The translations under genes and the position numbers were made by a program. Shown one piece after another: positions 1-12,661 of a DNA stretch of 64,000 bases (position 1 is its first letter; every line of letters starts with the position of its first letter). The stretch comes from Epithemia pelagica (Eukaryota; Bacillariophyta; Bacillariophyceae; Surirellales; Surirellaceae), in the NCBI GenBank assembly GCA_946965045.2, contig OX337242.1, positions 1,736,001 to 1,800,000 of the forward strand, read 5' to 3'. Below the pieces are notes generated by a model. The model saw only the letters and a program-made list of their open reading frames with translations. It did not search any database and was not told the origin of the DNA.

Positions 1-96
1 TCGACTACTCCTACCGAAGCTTCTTCCGTGGCATAGTCTCAATACCTCTAGGTAGGTACAATAGTCCTTTCTTCCCCACTTTTCGTCATACAATAA

Positions 97-3000
97 ATGC
101 GCGACCAGTACCCATTCTCTGGAAAAGATCACTGCAGACCAAAAATAAAGGGAGAGGTGTTGGTTGCCTCTCTGTTCATGTGTTGGTGCAACTTATCTTT
201 TTGGTTTTATCGGGTTTCGTATTGTCTCGCTCTGCTCGTGGTACGCACTAGCATCGTTGGTTGGGCTTTGGTTCCGAGGAGTTGTTGTGGCTTTGCATTC
301 TTCCACAACCAACAACACAAGGGCATGTCCACAACGAGCCATCCTTCTTTGCCAGTGTCTCCCATTCTTCCACCCAACAACTCGAACGAAGTGACACCGT
401 CTGATTCCTCATCTCCCCCACCAACATTGATGGATACGACTGGAGCTGTCAATTGTACGGTTCCCAACACGACGCCCGCGACGACAGCATTCGAGGACCA
501 GATCACCAAGAACAACAACAACAACATGGTTGCGACCAAAGCAACGAGAATACAAGTCCGTAGGGCGGCAGGATCGCAATCGTTGGAGAAATTAAAGGCC
601 GTTCTAGCTACTGGATGGACACGAGAGGATTTAGATAACATGGCTCTCGAACCCAAGGCAAAAGAACAAACGAACGAGGAAGCCACACATTCTACTGCTT
701 CCACGGGGCCACCACCCTTTGCCACGACGATCAATGGCAAGACAGCCTTGCATATGGCCGCCTCGACAGGCCATTTGGACAATTTAAAATATTTGGTACA
801 AGACATGGGATGCAATGTCAATGTCATTGCCACTGGCATACATTCCTATGGCAAGACGGCCCTGTTTTTTGCCTGTACCAAAACTCGACCCCTTCATATG
901 CAGTTCTTGTTGGACCATGGCGCACAGGTCAAGATTGTCAACAACAAGGGGCAGTCTGTACGATCCTTGGCGTACTCGCATTTTGTGTTGAGCGACGATC
1001 AACCATCATCATCATCACTACAAACTGTCCACGATAGTATTGCTACGAGTCCTGACATGACCAAAACAAACATCTTGAACAAGACCATTTGGCAACGCAT
1101 TCAAGAATTAGAAGAGTCAGATCCGACTCCTTGGATCAACTACCGGACAACCCATTCCGATGGCTTGATCTATGGCGATTTGGATCCACGATTTGTGGAT
1201 CCCTCCGTGGTTGGGGTGTCGACATTGGAGAAGACACCCCACTGGCCCTATTCGCTTCATCCCACAACGCGTGAAACTCGTCGTGGGAATTTTGCTCGCA
1301 ACAATCCCAATTATGTGTCAAACGTCGACGCTGACGGTGATAGTACTACGAATAAATCTACCAAGAGCAAGAAACCGAAACCTCCTCCGCGAAGATTGAC
1401 CGAACAAGAACAAACCCAATTGGACGAATGGTGGCAGTCCCTTGCCACAGCTCTTTGCCATCGCAGACAAAACGCATCCGCAACAACCACAACCTTTGCA
1501 CAACTCAACCATCTAGATGCATCCGCTACCACAGAGACTAGCCCCTCTTCTTCTCCGGAAAGTGCGGAGAAACTCTTGCTTGACATTTTGACACTCTGCG
1601 ACCAACAAAACTATTCTTGGTTACCAGAGGTAGTGTCCAAACTGTGCACTCTTTGGACTCGATCCTATGATGACGACAAAAAGCATTCCTGGATACCAGA
1701 GGTATTGTCAAAACTGTGGACTCGACCATGTGAGGACGACGACAACAACAAAGACAATCGTCGATCCACAATCACTACCCAAACCGAAGAATTGATTGCG
1801 TGGCTCAAGACAATTCCGCCACAATCGTGTCGACAGCATGTTTTGCTATATAAATTAACCGAAACAATTTGGAGAATTGCAACCGACCCAGCCGTCGACG
1901 ATGACGACGACGACAACAACAACAACAACACGTCTAACTTATTGGCACCTTTACCAATGCTGAACAAAAAAGACTTTGTGGCGCCTCCATCTACCTCTGC
2001 GCAAGTCAATACCCACAAGGAGAAGAAGCCCAGCATGGCACGTCAATCCTTACAGACAGGCTTGTGGCCTCAAGCCTGTCGTGCAGTTCAAGGATTGTCC
2101 TTTGTCCATTCCCTCTCTCACAAACCGGCACCCGCCATTATCGAACTTCCCGAATGGATGGTTCAACGGCAACGATGGAAGCAAAAAAGGCTTCTACGAA
2201 AGCTGCAACCAAACGAACGACTCGAACAAGAAGCAAGTAACGGTACGAGCATTTCCGCTACTCCACAATCCAACAACTACTCCACCATGGCGTCCACGCC
2301 CGAATCATTGTCCACCACCACCACAACAACAACAACAACGACATCAATTGACACCAAGCAGCAGGAATCCGCCCTTCCTGTGCAAGAACCAGACACCACC
2401 ATCGAGGAGTACCAAACGGTGACACCGACGGGGCGAATCTTGAGTCTCTTGGCTCCACCTATATGGATTGATTCCATTGAGGGATTGGAGCAACTTCGAC
2501 AGACACTCGACTTACCGTCGACCTCTACCAGCACAAACATAAGTACGAATACCGCAAATCAGACCCCCGCCCGAATGATTGTAGCAATGGACACAGAATG
2601 GACCAGTCACACTGAAATACCAAAAGAAGTGTCGGTTTCCACTGTCCAACTCGCCATTGTCAAGCGAACAGCGAACGAAACGGAGGAAACACTTGTATTG
2701 AACCAACAACAACACGACATGCAACGTCCTGTTCTGGAAACATTTGTGGTGGACTTGTTGGTCGCCGAAAAAAACTCGGACTATCGGCGAGTCTGTCGTG
2801 AGTTGTTTTCCTCCTTGTTTGAAACTCATATTGTCTTGGGGTTTTCCTTTGGGAATGACATTCCCAAGTTACAACAAAGTTTGACTCGACCATCCGAAGA
2901 AGACAAGGAATCGCTGACCCTTGCTAAAGAAAATGTGTTGGATTTGCAACGGCTTTGGCCAAAGAAAGAACAACCGGGGTTGGCAAAGTGTGCTGGCTTG

Positions 3001-3291
3001 TATTGTAATAGGAACCAGAACGACAGAATCAGCGATGATGAGAACTCTATGACAGAAGAAGAACACAGTCCAACAAAAGACACCGAGGATGTCAATCGCG
3101 AGAAGGACAACGATGGAACGAGTCGCTTGATACGCTTGTCCAAAGACCAGCAGTGCTCTAATTGGAGACGACGACCCTTGCGACCCGAACAGCTGGAATA
3201 TGCTGCCTTGGATGCCGCAGTGCTTTTGGTTATCCTTGCCGAAAAGGCGCGATCAGACTGTGAGGAATCAAATAACAGCAGTATTCCATGA
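97..3291 (+). CDS. Ankyrin-repeat and Mut7/WRN-type 3'-5' exonuclease domain protein
   Basis: The frame is open for 1064 aa. The first Met is at 97, but Met28 at 178 directly precedes a hydrophobic stretch (residues 29-60) ending in a Phe-containing GFAF motif. I therefore prefer 178, with a signal-peptide or plastid-type leader; Met76 at 322 would give a soluble form. About residues 208-295 form ankyrin-like repeats (GKTALHMAASTGHLDNL, GKTALFFAC). After a low-complexity middle rich in Asn, Asp and Thr comes a DEDDy exonuclease domain: Exo I MDTEW (D832, E834), Exo II in GFSFGNDIPKL (about 912-922) and Exo III in LEYAALDAAVLL (about 1034). The sequence CSNWRRRPLRPEQLEYAALDA is typical of Mut7/EXD3 proteins, which trim RNA or DNA 3' ends. 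The domain is split by an acidic insert (about 1000-1012). All catalytic acids are visible. Domain call is confident; compartment and substrate are inference. Confidence 0.85.
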   Translation: MRDQYPFSGKDHCRPKIKGEVLVASLFMCWCNLSFWFYRVSYCLALLVVRTSIVGWALVPRSCCGFAFFHNQQHKGMSTTSHPSLPVSPILPPNNSNEVTPSDSSSPPPTLMDTTGAVNCTVPNTTPATTAFEDQITKNNNNNMVATKATRIQVRRAAGSQSLEKLKAVLATGWTREDLDNMALEPKAKEQTNEEATHSTASTGPPPFATTINGKTALHMAASTGHLDNLKYLVQDMGCNVNVIATGIHSYGKTALFFACTKTRPLHMQFLLDHGAQVKIVNNKGQSVRSLAYSHFVLSDDQPSSSSLQTVHDSIATSPDMTKTNILNKTIWQRIQELEESDPTPWINYRTTHSDGLIYGDLDPRFVDPSVVGVSTLEKTPHWPYSLHPTTRETRRGNFARNNPNYVSNVDADGDSTTNKSTKSKKPKPPPRRLTEQEQTQLDEWWQSLATALCHRRQNASATTTTFAQLNHLDASATTETSPSSSPESAEKLLLDILTLCDQQNYSWLPEVVSKLCTLWTRSYDDDKKHSWIPEVLSKLWTRPCEDDDNNKDNRRSTITTQTEELIAWLKTIPPQSCRQHVLLYKLTETIWRIATDPAVDDDDDDNNNNNTSNLLAPLPMLNKKDFVAPPSTSAQVNTHKEKKPSMARQSLQTGLWPQACRAVQGLSFVHSLSHKPAPAIIELPEWMVQRQRWKQKRLLRKLQPNERLEQEASNGTSISATPQSNNYSTMASTPESLSTTTTTTTTTTSIDTKQQESALPVQEPDTTIEEYQTVTPTGRILSLLAPPIWIDSIEGLEQLRQTLDLPSTSTSTNISTNTANQTPARMIVAMDTEWTSHTEIPKEVSVSTVQLAIVKRTANETEETLVLNQQQHDMQRPVLETFVVDLLVAEKNSDYRRVCRELFSSLFETHIVLGFSFGNDIPKLQQSLTRPSEEDKESLTLAKENVLDLQRLWPKKEQPGLAKCAGLYCNRNQNDRISDDENSMTEEEHSPTKDTEDVNREKDNDGTSRLIRLSKDQQCSNWRRRPLRPEQLEYAALDAAVLLVILAEKARSDCEESNNSSIP

Positions 3292-3785
3292 ACATCAGAC
3301 AGATATCAAGGAAGTCTGGTGTATGGTGTCTCGTGGCAAGAGGGATAAGGAACATTATGTTCCAATTCAAGAAGAAGTATGGTTCGCTAATAAGGAAAGG
3401 ACTCTGCACGATCAACGCATTCATACAACCTTTGTTCCGTTTGTGATTTGAGGAGCAAAGGATTATGCTTTCTGCGTCCGGGACATCCCCTTAGACCGAG
3501 CGCTGACATTCTCAAGCCGTCAAGAACGGCCGCTCTGAATGTCTGAAATTGGTTTTCATGTGCAAAATACCCATAATTGTCGTGACTCTCACAGGACGAG
3601 ATAAATAAAGCAGGGGTAAAGGAAAATTGCTAGTATGTGATGAAATAGTTAATAGATTAGTGATAAATTAAACATGTAGAGGAATCGCATGAAACACTGG
3701 AAATCGAATCGAAACCAGGACAGATTTCGACGAGCCACTCAAAGACTGGAGATAAGATCATTCTTCGCCTCCTGCGTCATGATCT
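3292..3785. other. Intergenic spacer between convergent 3' ends
   Basis: This 494-bp gap separates the ends of the exonuclease gene (+) and the G8 protein gene (-). It has an AT-rich stretch with an AATAAA-like hexamer near 3604. I see no coding potential or repeat. Confidence 0.6.
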
Positions 3786-6700
3786 TTATGCCACTTGACG
3801 AATGGCGAAGTTGTCCACAAGCGCATCCATGGCGATCGGGAAGTTTCTAATTTGAATGACGGCTGATACTGGACCGTCCCACGTAGGCGTGGATGGGAGA
3901 GTCAACGTCGATCGGAACGCATTCCATCCCTCCGAATTCCAAGCAGAATTGACGTAGTCTCGAAGATCCTGGTCAACGATTGGCGTGCCATCAATTTTGT
4001 CAATTTTGACGCGGACTGCCGGACAAGCATCCTCGTGAATGGGCGCCAATGGATCGAGGTTGCAGGCCATTTGCTGTCCCGTGGCAGCGTCCAACACTTT
4101 AAATTCAGCCACAATTTCCAACAAAGAACCGGGCACAAGACATCGAGTATCCAAATAGGAAGCAGTAGTGTACCGTGGTCCATGTCCTGACCGCTCTCGA
4201 CCATGGACAAGCATTGCCCCCCATACATCGTCATATCCTGGAGTTGTCCATTCGACAGTTCCAGAACCTACAGGTGCCCAAAACGATGTAATTCCCATTC
4301 GCATATCTCCATTCACCAACATGTTGGTGCCGCATTCTTTGGGCTTGAAATGTACGGACACGGAACTCACATGATATTCAATGTCAGGATTGAGATTTTC
4401 GATCTGCATCGAAAGGTAGTCAGCTTGAGCCTGATCCTGCGTCGCGGTGAAAACACCATAGAGAGTACGACTGGACGATTGCGCATGAGGAGGATTTTCA
4501 AGAATCTGGCCAAAACGTATTCCTCCAACAGTAACCCCATTCTTTACGCGAACCAATTTCGCCACAGGACATTCCAGTCCATTATCGCTACCCATAGGGT
4601 CACAGTACACGATTTGGTCGTTTCGGAATAGGCTGAACTGAATGTGGACATCGTACAGCTCTCCGACCTCAAAACATTTCTTCTTTAAGAATACTCGCCC
4701 AGAAGTACCATTCGAAAGGACCAAGCTCGTTTTGCCTGAGCGACTCGACATCGACATTTCCGCAGCACTTTCGGACCAAAACTTGGCCGTTCCAAACGAA
4801 AAATCTCCATTCTCAACCAGGTTCCCACTACAAACATTATCGACTGGCATGAGAGTCATGGAAACGTCGTCCAGCACCATTGAAACGTCATCGCGGTTCC
4901 GTCTAACAGCAAATTCGACCTTATCACTTCCACTCAGCTCTTCATCCATGGCAAGAACCCCGTGGAGCAAGTGAAAGTCTCCATGCAAAGTCTGGGGCAC
5001 AACGCTTGCCACTGCCGGAAGTGTCCTTGAATCCGTCGAAATTCGAACTTCGGGGCACCCTAGCCCATCCATACCACACCTAATGGGTGATCCTCGTTCA
5101 TCAACTAGTTTCACCCATGCTTGAATCTCGTAGAAGCGGCCATGAGACAATGGCAAACAGCGGGAGTCCAAGAATTGAGATATTGTGTCACGGATAGTTT
5201 GTGCAGGTGCATCAGAAAGCGCAGTAGACCCATCAATTCCCACACCGGATACAAGTGCCAGTCCTCCGGACCTTTCCAACCAACCATCCAAGGATTCCGA
5301 ATTCCCATTCCTGATCAAGTCGTGGCACCCTAACTCGTCGACGGTTGGGATGCCGAGTTGAATATCGCCTTCATTGAAGCCACCCACGCACAAATTTGGT
5401 TGGATGGCTTCGATGACAAACGTGGGCCACACTTCCTGGCCTGATTTCGCATCGACAAAAGAAACATCGTACGATCCTTGGGGGAGATGGGCGTTGTAGA
5501 CACGAAGATTATCGGCGCTTGTGGAATCTGATTCAGGATTGGTGTACCCTTGGATCAGATCGCAAACTGATCCTGTGTTCTGGCACACCTGTAGCATGAA
5601 GTCCTTGGTTGCTGATGGATCAGTTTCAAAACGTATGGTTCGAAAACATGACTCACAGTAAGCAAAACAACCTCCGTTCTGGGACTGGCAACTTAAGGGA
5701 TGGACGAACGTCATCAGCGCCGGGCTGACAAACGAGCCAGGTTCATTGCCATTTGAATTGAAACTGCCGTCTTTGTCGACCATGTACCCCTGAACATTTT
5801 GATTTACCGCAGGGCAGAAATCAAAGATTGCCATCTGGTCAACAATCTGAACTTGCTCAAAAGTCGTGATGTAGTCAAATACGCCCAGTCTCGTCTGGAA
5901 ACACACAATGTGAGAAGACGCAAATTTGCATCGATACTTTATATCAACCATATGGCACTTACATCATCGTCAAGCTTGACATGTGCTACATGGCCACATG
6001 TCCCGTAATCAAAGCCCGCAAATGTGGTATTGGACACAACCGCACCATTTTTCCCGGCCCGACGAACAAAGGTGTGCATTTCAATGCCAACCAATTCATC
6101 CTGGAAGCTACAGACCGACGGTGAACCTTGAAGCGTGACAATATCTCTGTAGAGACTTGTCTGACCAACAATTGTTACATTTTTCAATTCGATGTCATCA
6201 GCTTGGTCCAGATCAATAGCCACCCCATTATCGGCGAAAACACTGTTCACAATATCAATGTTGTCAGTCTGGTGAAAGAACAAGCCTTTGTTGCTGTTTT
6301 TGTACGAAAGAAATCCTATGAAACTCGCTTTCTCGTCTGGAATGAATCCATGTGGATAAGTACGCAGGCCCCTCTGTCAAGGTGGAATTTTGTAAGAAGT
6401 AAACCTCTTTCACCTTTTGCCTGCGATATACAAACTTACATCCCGGTTACTGTGGGCCACATTGTCTTGAAACTGCCCCAACGGCGAAAATTTGGGGTTG
6501 AGATCGGGATACATGCTTGCTTTATTGCCTCTCAAGGACAACTCAAACCAGAAACCTGAGCCCTCGGAACCTGCTGCAACATTTCCCACAAATTTATTCG
6601 TTGGATTTGAAATCCAGAACGTGGCAGGGGTCTGAACAACACAGAAAAAATGATGTGTTGAGTAAAGAGTTAAGCAGCATCACCGAGGCAAAGCAACCAC

Positions 6701-9255
6701 TGAAACATACCGCATCAGACTCCCTTCCATTAAAACCGTTATCGGGAATAACATTCTCGACTGCCCCGGTAGCTGCGCCGAGATTTCTCACGAAGGAATT
6801 ACCAACTTCCATTCCGTCTTCTAGAATGATTCCGTGACCTTTGGTATTGAAAACAACATTCTCTTCAACCAGCACGTTATCCGTTCCGTGAATAACGATA
6901 GCACGTTGGTTTGAATCTCTCACCGTATTTTTGGAAACTATGGAACCAGTGTTGTCACCACAAAAATGGAAGTGGATTGGGTATCGCCCCAGCGTACCTT
7001 GTTGACCGAAATTTTTAACCTCGAGACCCTCAATGACCTGGGAAACCAAGGGTGTGTGTATGAACCAAAAATGGCCTCCATGCAAGGGATTCGAGTCGGG
7101 TCCACCTTCAAACACGACGTTCCTTGATAGAAGTGCAACTTCGACCGCAAATCTAGAGTCGTCGAGAAGTGTTGTTGGACGCGGAATTGCCGAGTCCAGC
7201 TTGAGCTGCACATGATTGGGATTGCTATGTGCCGAGATCCCTTCGATTTTTCGAACCTGGTGTCCGTCCCACTTGGTCGTATGACTCGTAATCAAGACTT
7301 CTGCGCCGGGTGCCCATTTACCCTCAACTGACTTGTCCACGACAAGAACGTTGGGATCGTTTCCAGTCACAACCAAGGAAATATTGTCAACCTCATAGTC
7401 CATTCCCGCAGTTCCACCAAGTTCAACTTGAACCTTACTGACTGAACTTCCGCTAAATCCGGAAGGAAGAATCACGTCACCTGTGCATGTAATCCATTCA
7501 CGGCCTTCAACAGCCACACAGTCAGCTAGAGGTACTGCAATGGCTTCTCCAGATGTTTGTTCAGCTCTCAGACGGGGCATCAGCACAAAAGACCCCGACG
7601 TTATACCAATTGAAAGGCGAACATCAATTGAAAATCTGTTTACGAAAATGAATGAGATTGAAAATCCAAAAAGAAGAGAAAAAAATTTCCGACGTACCGT
7701 AGATTGGCTCCCTCGTTGGTACACCTAGGGTCCAGATCCCATGCAAGACCGCACTTTTCTCTGTCCCTACGACCACGAACTGAGAAGAAATGGTTTCCGG
7801 TCACAACTGGATCTTCCTCAACTGAGGTCAAAAGCCAAGAATGCGTTGGGTAGAACGGAAATGGACTGTAGGTACCATGCTCGGCGTTTGCGGATGGAGC
7901 CACCAAAGAATCGCAACGGTTTTGTTGAGAAGAAGGGTAGAGGTTTTCGGGTGGGAGATAAAGATTCAGTTCTTTTATTTCCATATCTTCATTCAAACCC
8001 AATCCAACAAAGCGAATAATCTGGTAGACATTGGTTTCATCAAGCTGAACAGCAGAAAAAGTAACCTCTGTTGCAATCGTAAGCACGTCGCCATATTTGG
8101 TTCCCAATACATGAGATTCCTTCCACAAAACTGATCTTTGCCGCGTAGAGTCCGCTGTCATGTGTTCATGTTCCACGGCCAAGCAGTTGTCACCACTCGA
8201 GTTACATAAAGTGGGGTTACCAACATCCTGGGCCGATTTCGATACGCCAACTCGAGCTGTCAGTAGATACGTGCGATCAATTTCGATGCAGTGATGAAAG
8301 GCTTTCAAATCCAAACGTGCCCCATGCAAGCGCGAGGTCCTTTCGTAGACTTTGAATCCTGTTGCAGAGCATTCAAACATGGAGCCAGGGTTGCCATCGA
8401 ACTCAGGGCTTTGGCAGCGGTCTTGGTTGAAAATCCTCTCAAAGTACGCACCATCGGCGCTACAGCCGGTGTCCGAAGGCGGCGGGACGTAGGGATTAAA
8501 CTCTGGTCCTGCGAAAAGATTGGAATCAGGAACGTAATCAACATCATGCAACTTCACCCATGAGGGCGTGTCGTCGGGAATTCCCTTAACTAATAATGAG
8601 AGAACAAAATGAGATGTGGCTTCGATCTGGAGTATTCACACAACAAGCATTCCCTCCGACTGTTCGTACCTCTCACCCTGCCTCCAGCGACAACAATAGA
8701 CTTCTTTCCTGCCTTGCAAAGGTCACCGTGGTTACAATTCATGGCATTCTCTTCGATTGGTTCGAAGAATTGATCCGAGTCACCAGTTGTAATAATTTTA
8801 ACGGCTGGTGTACCATCCACAGCCTTTCGGGAACGTACAATAAACTCTCCTTGAACGGCAACCATGGTAGTATTGATGGTTATATCAGTACCATGGTTGA
8901 TCTCCAGTCGACCACGAATGTCGATTCCATCCTGAAGAACAAGTTCAGGGCCTTCAAAGTCCATTTCCACACATTCTCCACAATTCACAATGACTCTATC
9001 TTGGTGGACTGCCTGGGTTCCAAACCTGGTGGACCACTTGGTGCACGGAACCCTTCCAACACCTGCATTGCACGCCAATGGCATAAAGTCCTCCATGTGA
9101 AGCTGTCGCGACACAGACGAGGCATGACGATGGTGATCTCCTGGCAACAAGGGAGCGACGGATGATAATCCACGAAAGGAGGCACAGTGTCCAAACTGCA
9201 TCCCATCCTGCGGAACCAACAGCACCACAAGAGCAGTGGCAATCGAGAGTTTCAT
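3786..9255 (-). CDS. Secreted G8 / parallel beta-helix (CEMIP/PKHD1L1-like) multidomain protein
   Basis: I model six exons on the minus strand: 9255-8670, 8589-7698, 7635-6711, 6631-6440, 6373-5963 and 5894-3786. All five introns are GT-AG, and the joined frame is open for 1704 aa. The N-terminus has a signal peptide (MKLSIATALVVLLV). Residues about 70-215 form a G8 domain crossing the first intron (VVAGGRVRVKGIPDDTPSWVKL). Two jelly-roll regions resembling carbohydrate-binding modules follow. Next comes a right-handed beta-helix with the hallmark GRYPIHFHFCGD and then FWISNPTNKFVGNVAAGS, both characteristic of CEMIP/TMEM2/fibrocystin-L proteins. The C-terminal third has at least three more repeats of the type 'NLVENGDFSFGTAKFW', again CBM-like. 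In animals this architecture binds or cleaves hyaluronan or acts as a large cell-surface protein. Here a secreted polysaccharide-binding role is inference. No lesion is seen. Confidence 0.85.
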
Positions 9256-9799
9256 TTTTTTCTTTCAAAATCAGTTTATCGGCGGTTCTTCAACGATTTG
9301 GAATTTCCCAGCTTTTGATTTTATGAGGAATGTTTCAAACCGATTCATCTTCCGTTGACACAAACAATTCATCAGTTGTGACTTTTCTTACATGTGACTT
9401 TGTTGGCTGGGCCTCATGCCTGCAATGGGATCTCAGTCATTATACGACTCCAATGATCCACATAATCATATGCACCTCCACGCTTGGGACAGGCCCGATA
9501 CTCCGTCTTGGGTGTCTCGGAATGACAGTGTCACTGGTTTCTTTCTCTTTGACAGTGGTCTTGACCGCGGAGAGAAAACGACCTAAGTATCCTTCGGGAT
9601 TATCGGGTTTCGCGAATAAATTGAGAAAACAAAACGGACGCATCCCGGTTGGATCCCAGATTCAATGACTCTGTCAACTCCAAGCGCTATTTTACTACAA
9701 CTGCAGAGCCCTCGGTCGGAGCAGGAGGTTGGTTCCAGTCTGAAGCAAAGAGCAGGGAACTGGAAAACTTGAACGTTCCCAACCAACTTTTGTGTAAGC
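9256..9799. other. Intergenic spacer upstream of the G8 gene
   Basis: This 544-bp gap contains the presumed promoter of the G8 gene and the 3' flank of the kinase gene, both on the minus strand. I recognise no repeat, RNA gene or clear regulatory motif. Confidence 0.5.
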
Positions 9800-12661
9800 T
9801 CAGGACCATTGTCCCGGGAGTCCTTCGAGTTTGCGTCTCCGTCGTGCCGCTTCGGTTCGGAAAAAGTGTCGGTCCCACAGGGCCTTTTTCCAATACATGA
9901 CGGAGAGCCAGAGTTGGACCCATCGCGATCGACGGGCGTTGGGTTTGGGAACGCCCGTGTGGGTGTAACACAGTCTTCGGTAGGACTCCAACAACGGACG
10001 CGCGGCATCCAGCACATTGTAGGTGGGAAAGGTTTGGCGGGCCAGGCTTTCAATACACAAGACATTGACCACCAAGGTGGCATAATTCGCGTCGATTCGT
10101 ATTTGATACTTTCGAATCAAACCTGGAGAAAGAGAGAAAGAGAAACGAGAAAGCAAACGGAGTGAGCCAAACAGGGGTCTCCTCGAGACGGACATCTCCC
10201 GCAATCGTGACACACACACACACGTACCCAACACTCCGCGAAGGACTTCTCCGACATCGACATTGGTACCATATCCCCGACAGGTGTGTTGAAAGAGGAG
10301 TTGCATGTCGTCGGTAAAGGCTTGTCGGTCGGCGGGAGAAATCCCGTGGTGATTTTCGCGGGAAAACAAGAGGGCAAACTGTGCCGCTTCTCGACCATTT
10401 CCCGATCCCAAACACGACAAGAGTCCAATAAAGACGGAACCTTCTTCGTCCGTCAATTGGGCCACCATTCCGGCATCGACCAAGGTTACCATCATGCCAT
10501 TCTTGCTGGGTCGTCGTCGTCTCCAATGAGGTGGATCCACGACGGCCACGGCCGTTTTACTCGACTCCTTGTTGTGTTGGTGATTGTGATGAAACAAATC
10601 CAACATGATGTTGCCTGATAATCATAGAGAATAACAACAATAATAGTGTCACCACACACAAACTGAGACACGCGTCGTCAACCGTCGTGCTGATCGATTG
10701 TGTTTCCTTGTACGTACCGGGATGCAAATCGGCATGCATGAGATTGTCCACGAGGAGCATTTTCAAGTAAATGCCCACACCGGTCGTGACAATAAAGCGT
10801 GCGACCTCCAAGGGTACCAATTCATGTCCTTGAACATGGGCGGCTGCTTGCGCCATGGCGGCCGTCCATTCGGGCGTCGAATCGTTGGGTTCCTGGACGG
10901 TATAGGCGTCCGGGTCGTCGGGGTGGTGGTCGTCCACTTGCACAATGGTGGGACGACGACTCCAGGGCCAGGATCGTTGTTGTCTTCGTTTTGGATGGGC
11001 CGTGGCGCGTTGTTGCAATTGTTGGGCTTGCACTTGATACTCCTTCAGACACTGGTGACAATGCGTCCCGCTTCAAAGGTTTCAATAATGACCGCGTCCA
11101 AGGCAAAAATGGGATGGGGAAAGTTAACTTGCGGCCAGGCGGCAAAATTGTTATTGAGCAATTCCAAATGATGCGCTTCCACATGCAAATCGGCTTGGGC
11201 AGCCATGGTACTGGAAAATTGATCGACACTTTCCCGCAAGCGCAACCACCGGAGGCCAGGTACCAGACGATCGACCCAGGTGGCCGTCACGGCCATGAGA
11301 CAAAAATCCAATTGCAACAATTCGGCGACGCGGGGATGTCGAATTTTGAGCGCGACCCATTCTTGATTCAACACGGCCCGATGGACTTGGGCAATGGATC
11401 CGGAGGCCAAGGGTTGTGGATCGACCACGTCAAAGACGAGCGGCAAGGTATTGGGGGCCAACTGGAGGGCCTGTTCCAATTCCGATTGGGACCGTTTCCA
11501 GTCATGAGCCGGTGCTTCATTGTGCAATTGACTGAGGGCTTGACAAAAAACGTCGGGAAACATGTCGTTCCGGGTCGATGTCCATTGTCCCCATTTGATA
11601 AAGGCCGCGCCGGAATGGGCCAAACACTGAGTCACCCACGGATACCAACACTGTCGACGAAAGGGTGGACACCAATAGGCCAACCCCACCGTCGACCAGG
11701 CGGGAAAAAATCGCCACGTCAAGGTTACGGCCCGACAGGCCAGTTGCCACACCGACGGCGGTTGCAGACTGCCGGTTTGCCGTTCCTTGTGGAACTGTTG
11801 GGTGAAATTGGAGGAAAAGGGCAAATCTTCCAAATGCAATTGGTCGCGATTGGCCGGAAAGGGATCGTTGGATTTCTTGTTCGGGGAGTGTCTTGTGGGG
11901 GGACTCTCGACTTGTTCCGTGTCGTCGACGGAGGGTTGTGGCACGGCAACGCCATGCGCCGACACGACCGAGGGTTGCTTGTGTTTGTTTTGGCGTTGCA
12001 TCCAGGCGGCGACACGTTTTCCGCGATGTCCCTTGTGCACGTGCTCCAATCGACGGGCCAAAATGTCTTGGACGGCTCGTGCTTGTGCCACGGCTTGCGG
12101 AGACACCGAGGACAACACTGTAGAAGTAGTTGCATCCTGTTGGGTCATGTCGTCATTGTCCTGTTGTCCTCCTCCTCCTCGAAGACCCATTCGTAGAGGG
12201 TGCCGCTGCCATGACAGTGCCTTGTGGTGGTTGTGGTTGTTTGGTGGGAGTGGATGCTGGAGCCGTCTCGCGTCGTGGGTGGACGGAAGGACGGCACCAC
12301 CATCGTTTGGAAAAAGTGAAAGGAGAACTTGTCTGGTTGTGGTACGACACGGCTGGAATACGGACCCTTGCCCTGCAACAAACTCATTCTGGGTTACCAA
12401 CTGTCTCTCCAATGGTCGTTGTTGTGATGGTGGTTCGTTTGTCACTGGTAACGTGGTCCCTCTGAATGTTGCTGTTGTTGTTGTTGCTGTTGTTTGGGTT
12501 CCAAGAGTTGAATCCAGGAGTGTCGTCGTCGTCGTTGCAGTGGCAGCCACCCGCAGATCTACCACCACCAACAGCACACAGACCACCACCCAAACGAGCC
12601 ACTGTCGTTCGCGGGGTGGTGGGAACCGACTACTGCAGCGCTGGATTGTGTGTTGCACCAT
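9800..12661 (-). CDS. ABC1/UbiB/ADCK-type atypical protein kinase, one apparent frameshift
   Basis: Four exons on the minus strand: 12661 to about 11045, about 11044-10718, 10614-10228 and 10122-9800, with GT-AG introns at 10717-10615 and 10227-10123. The N-terminus has a hydrophobic segment (residues 20-42), then a long Thr/Gln/His-rich region. The kinase core shows the family's KxGQ motif (IKWGQWTSTRNDMFPDVF), the Ala-type nucleotide loop (PLASGSIAQVHRA), VALKIRHP, the QADLHVEAHHLELL helix, HADLHPGNIM across intron 2, and DAGM in place of DFG. These match ADCK2-like UbiB kinases, which support ubiquinone or plastoquinone metabolism in mitochondria or plastids. At 11045-11047 the frame hits TGA just after FEAGRIVTSV and resumes one base back (LKEYQVQAQQ) with no room for an intron. 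One base seems missing, either a real lesion or an assembly error. The third intron length is a multiple of three and free of stops, so retention is possible. Confidence 0.8.

Noticed and set aside
10799-12196. 465-codon open frame on the plus strand
   Set aside because: It lies antisense to the ADCK-like gene, whose kinase motifs are clear; the plus-strand translation is Gly/Arg/His-rich with no domain.
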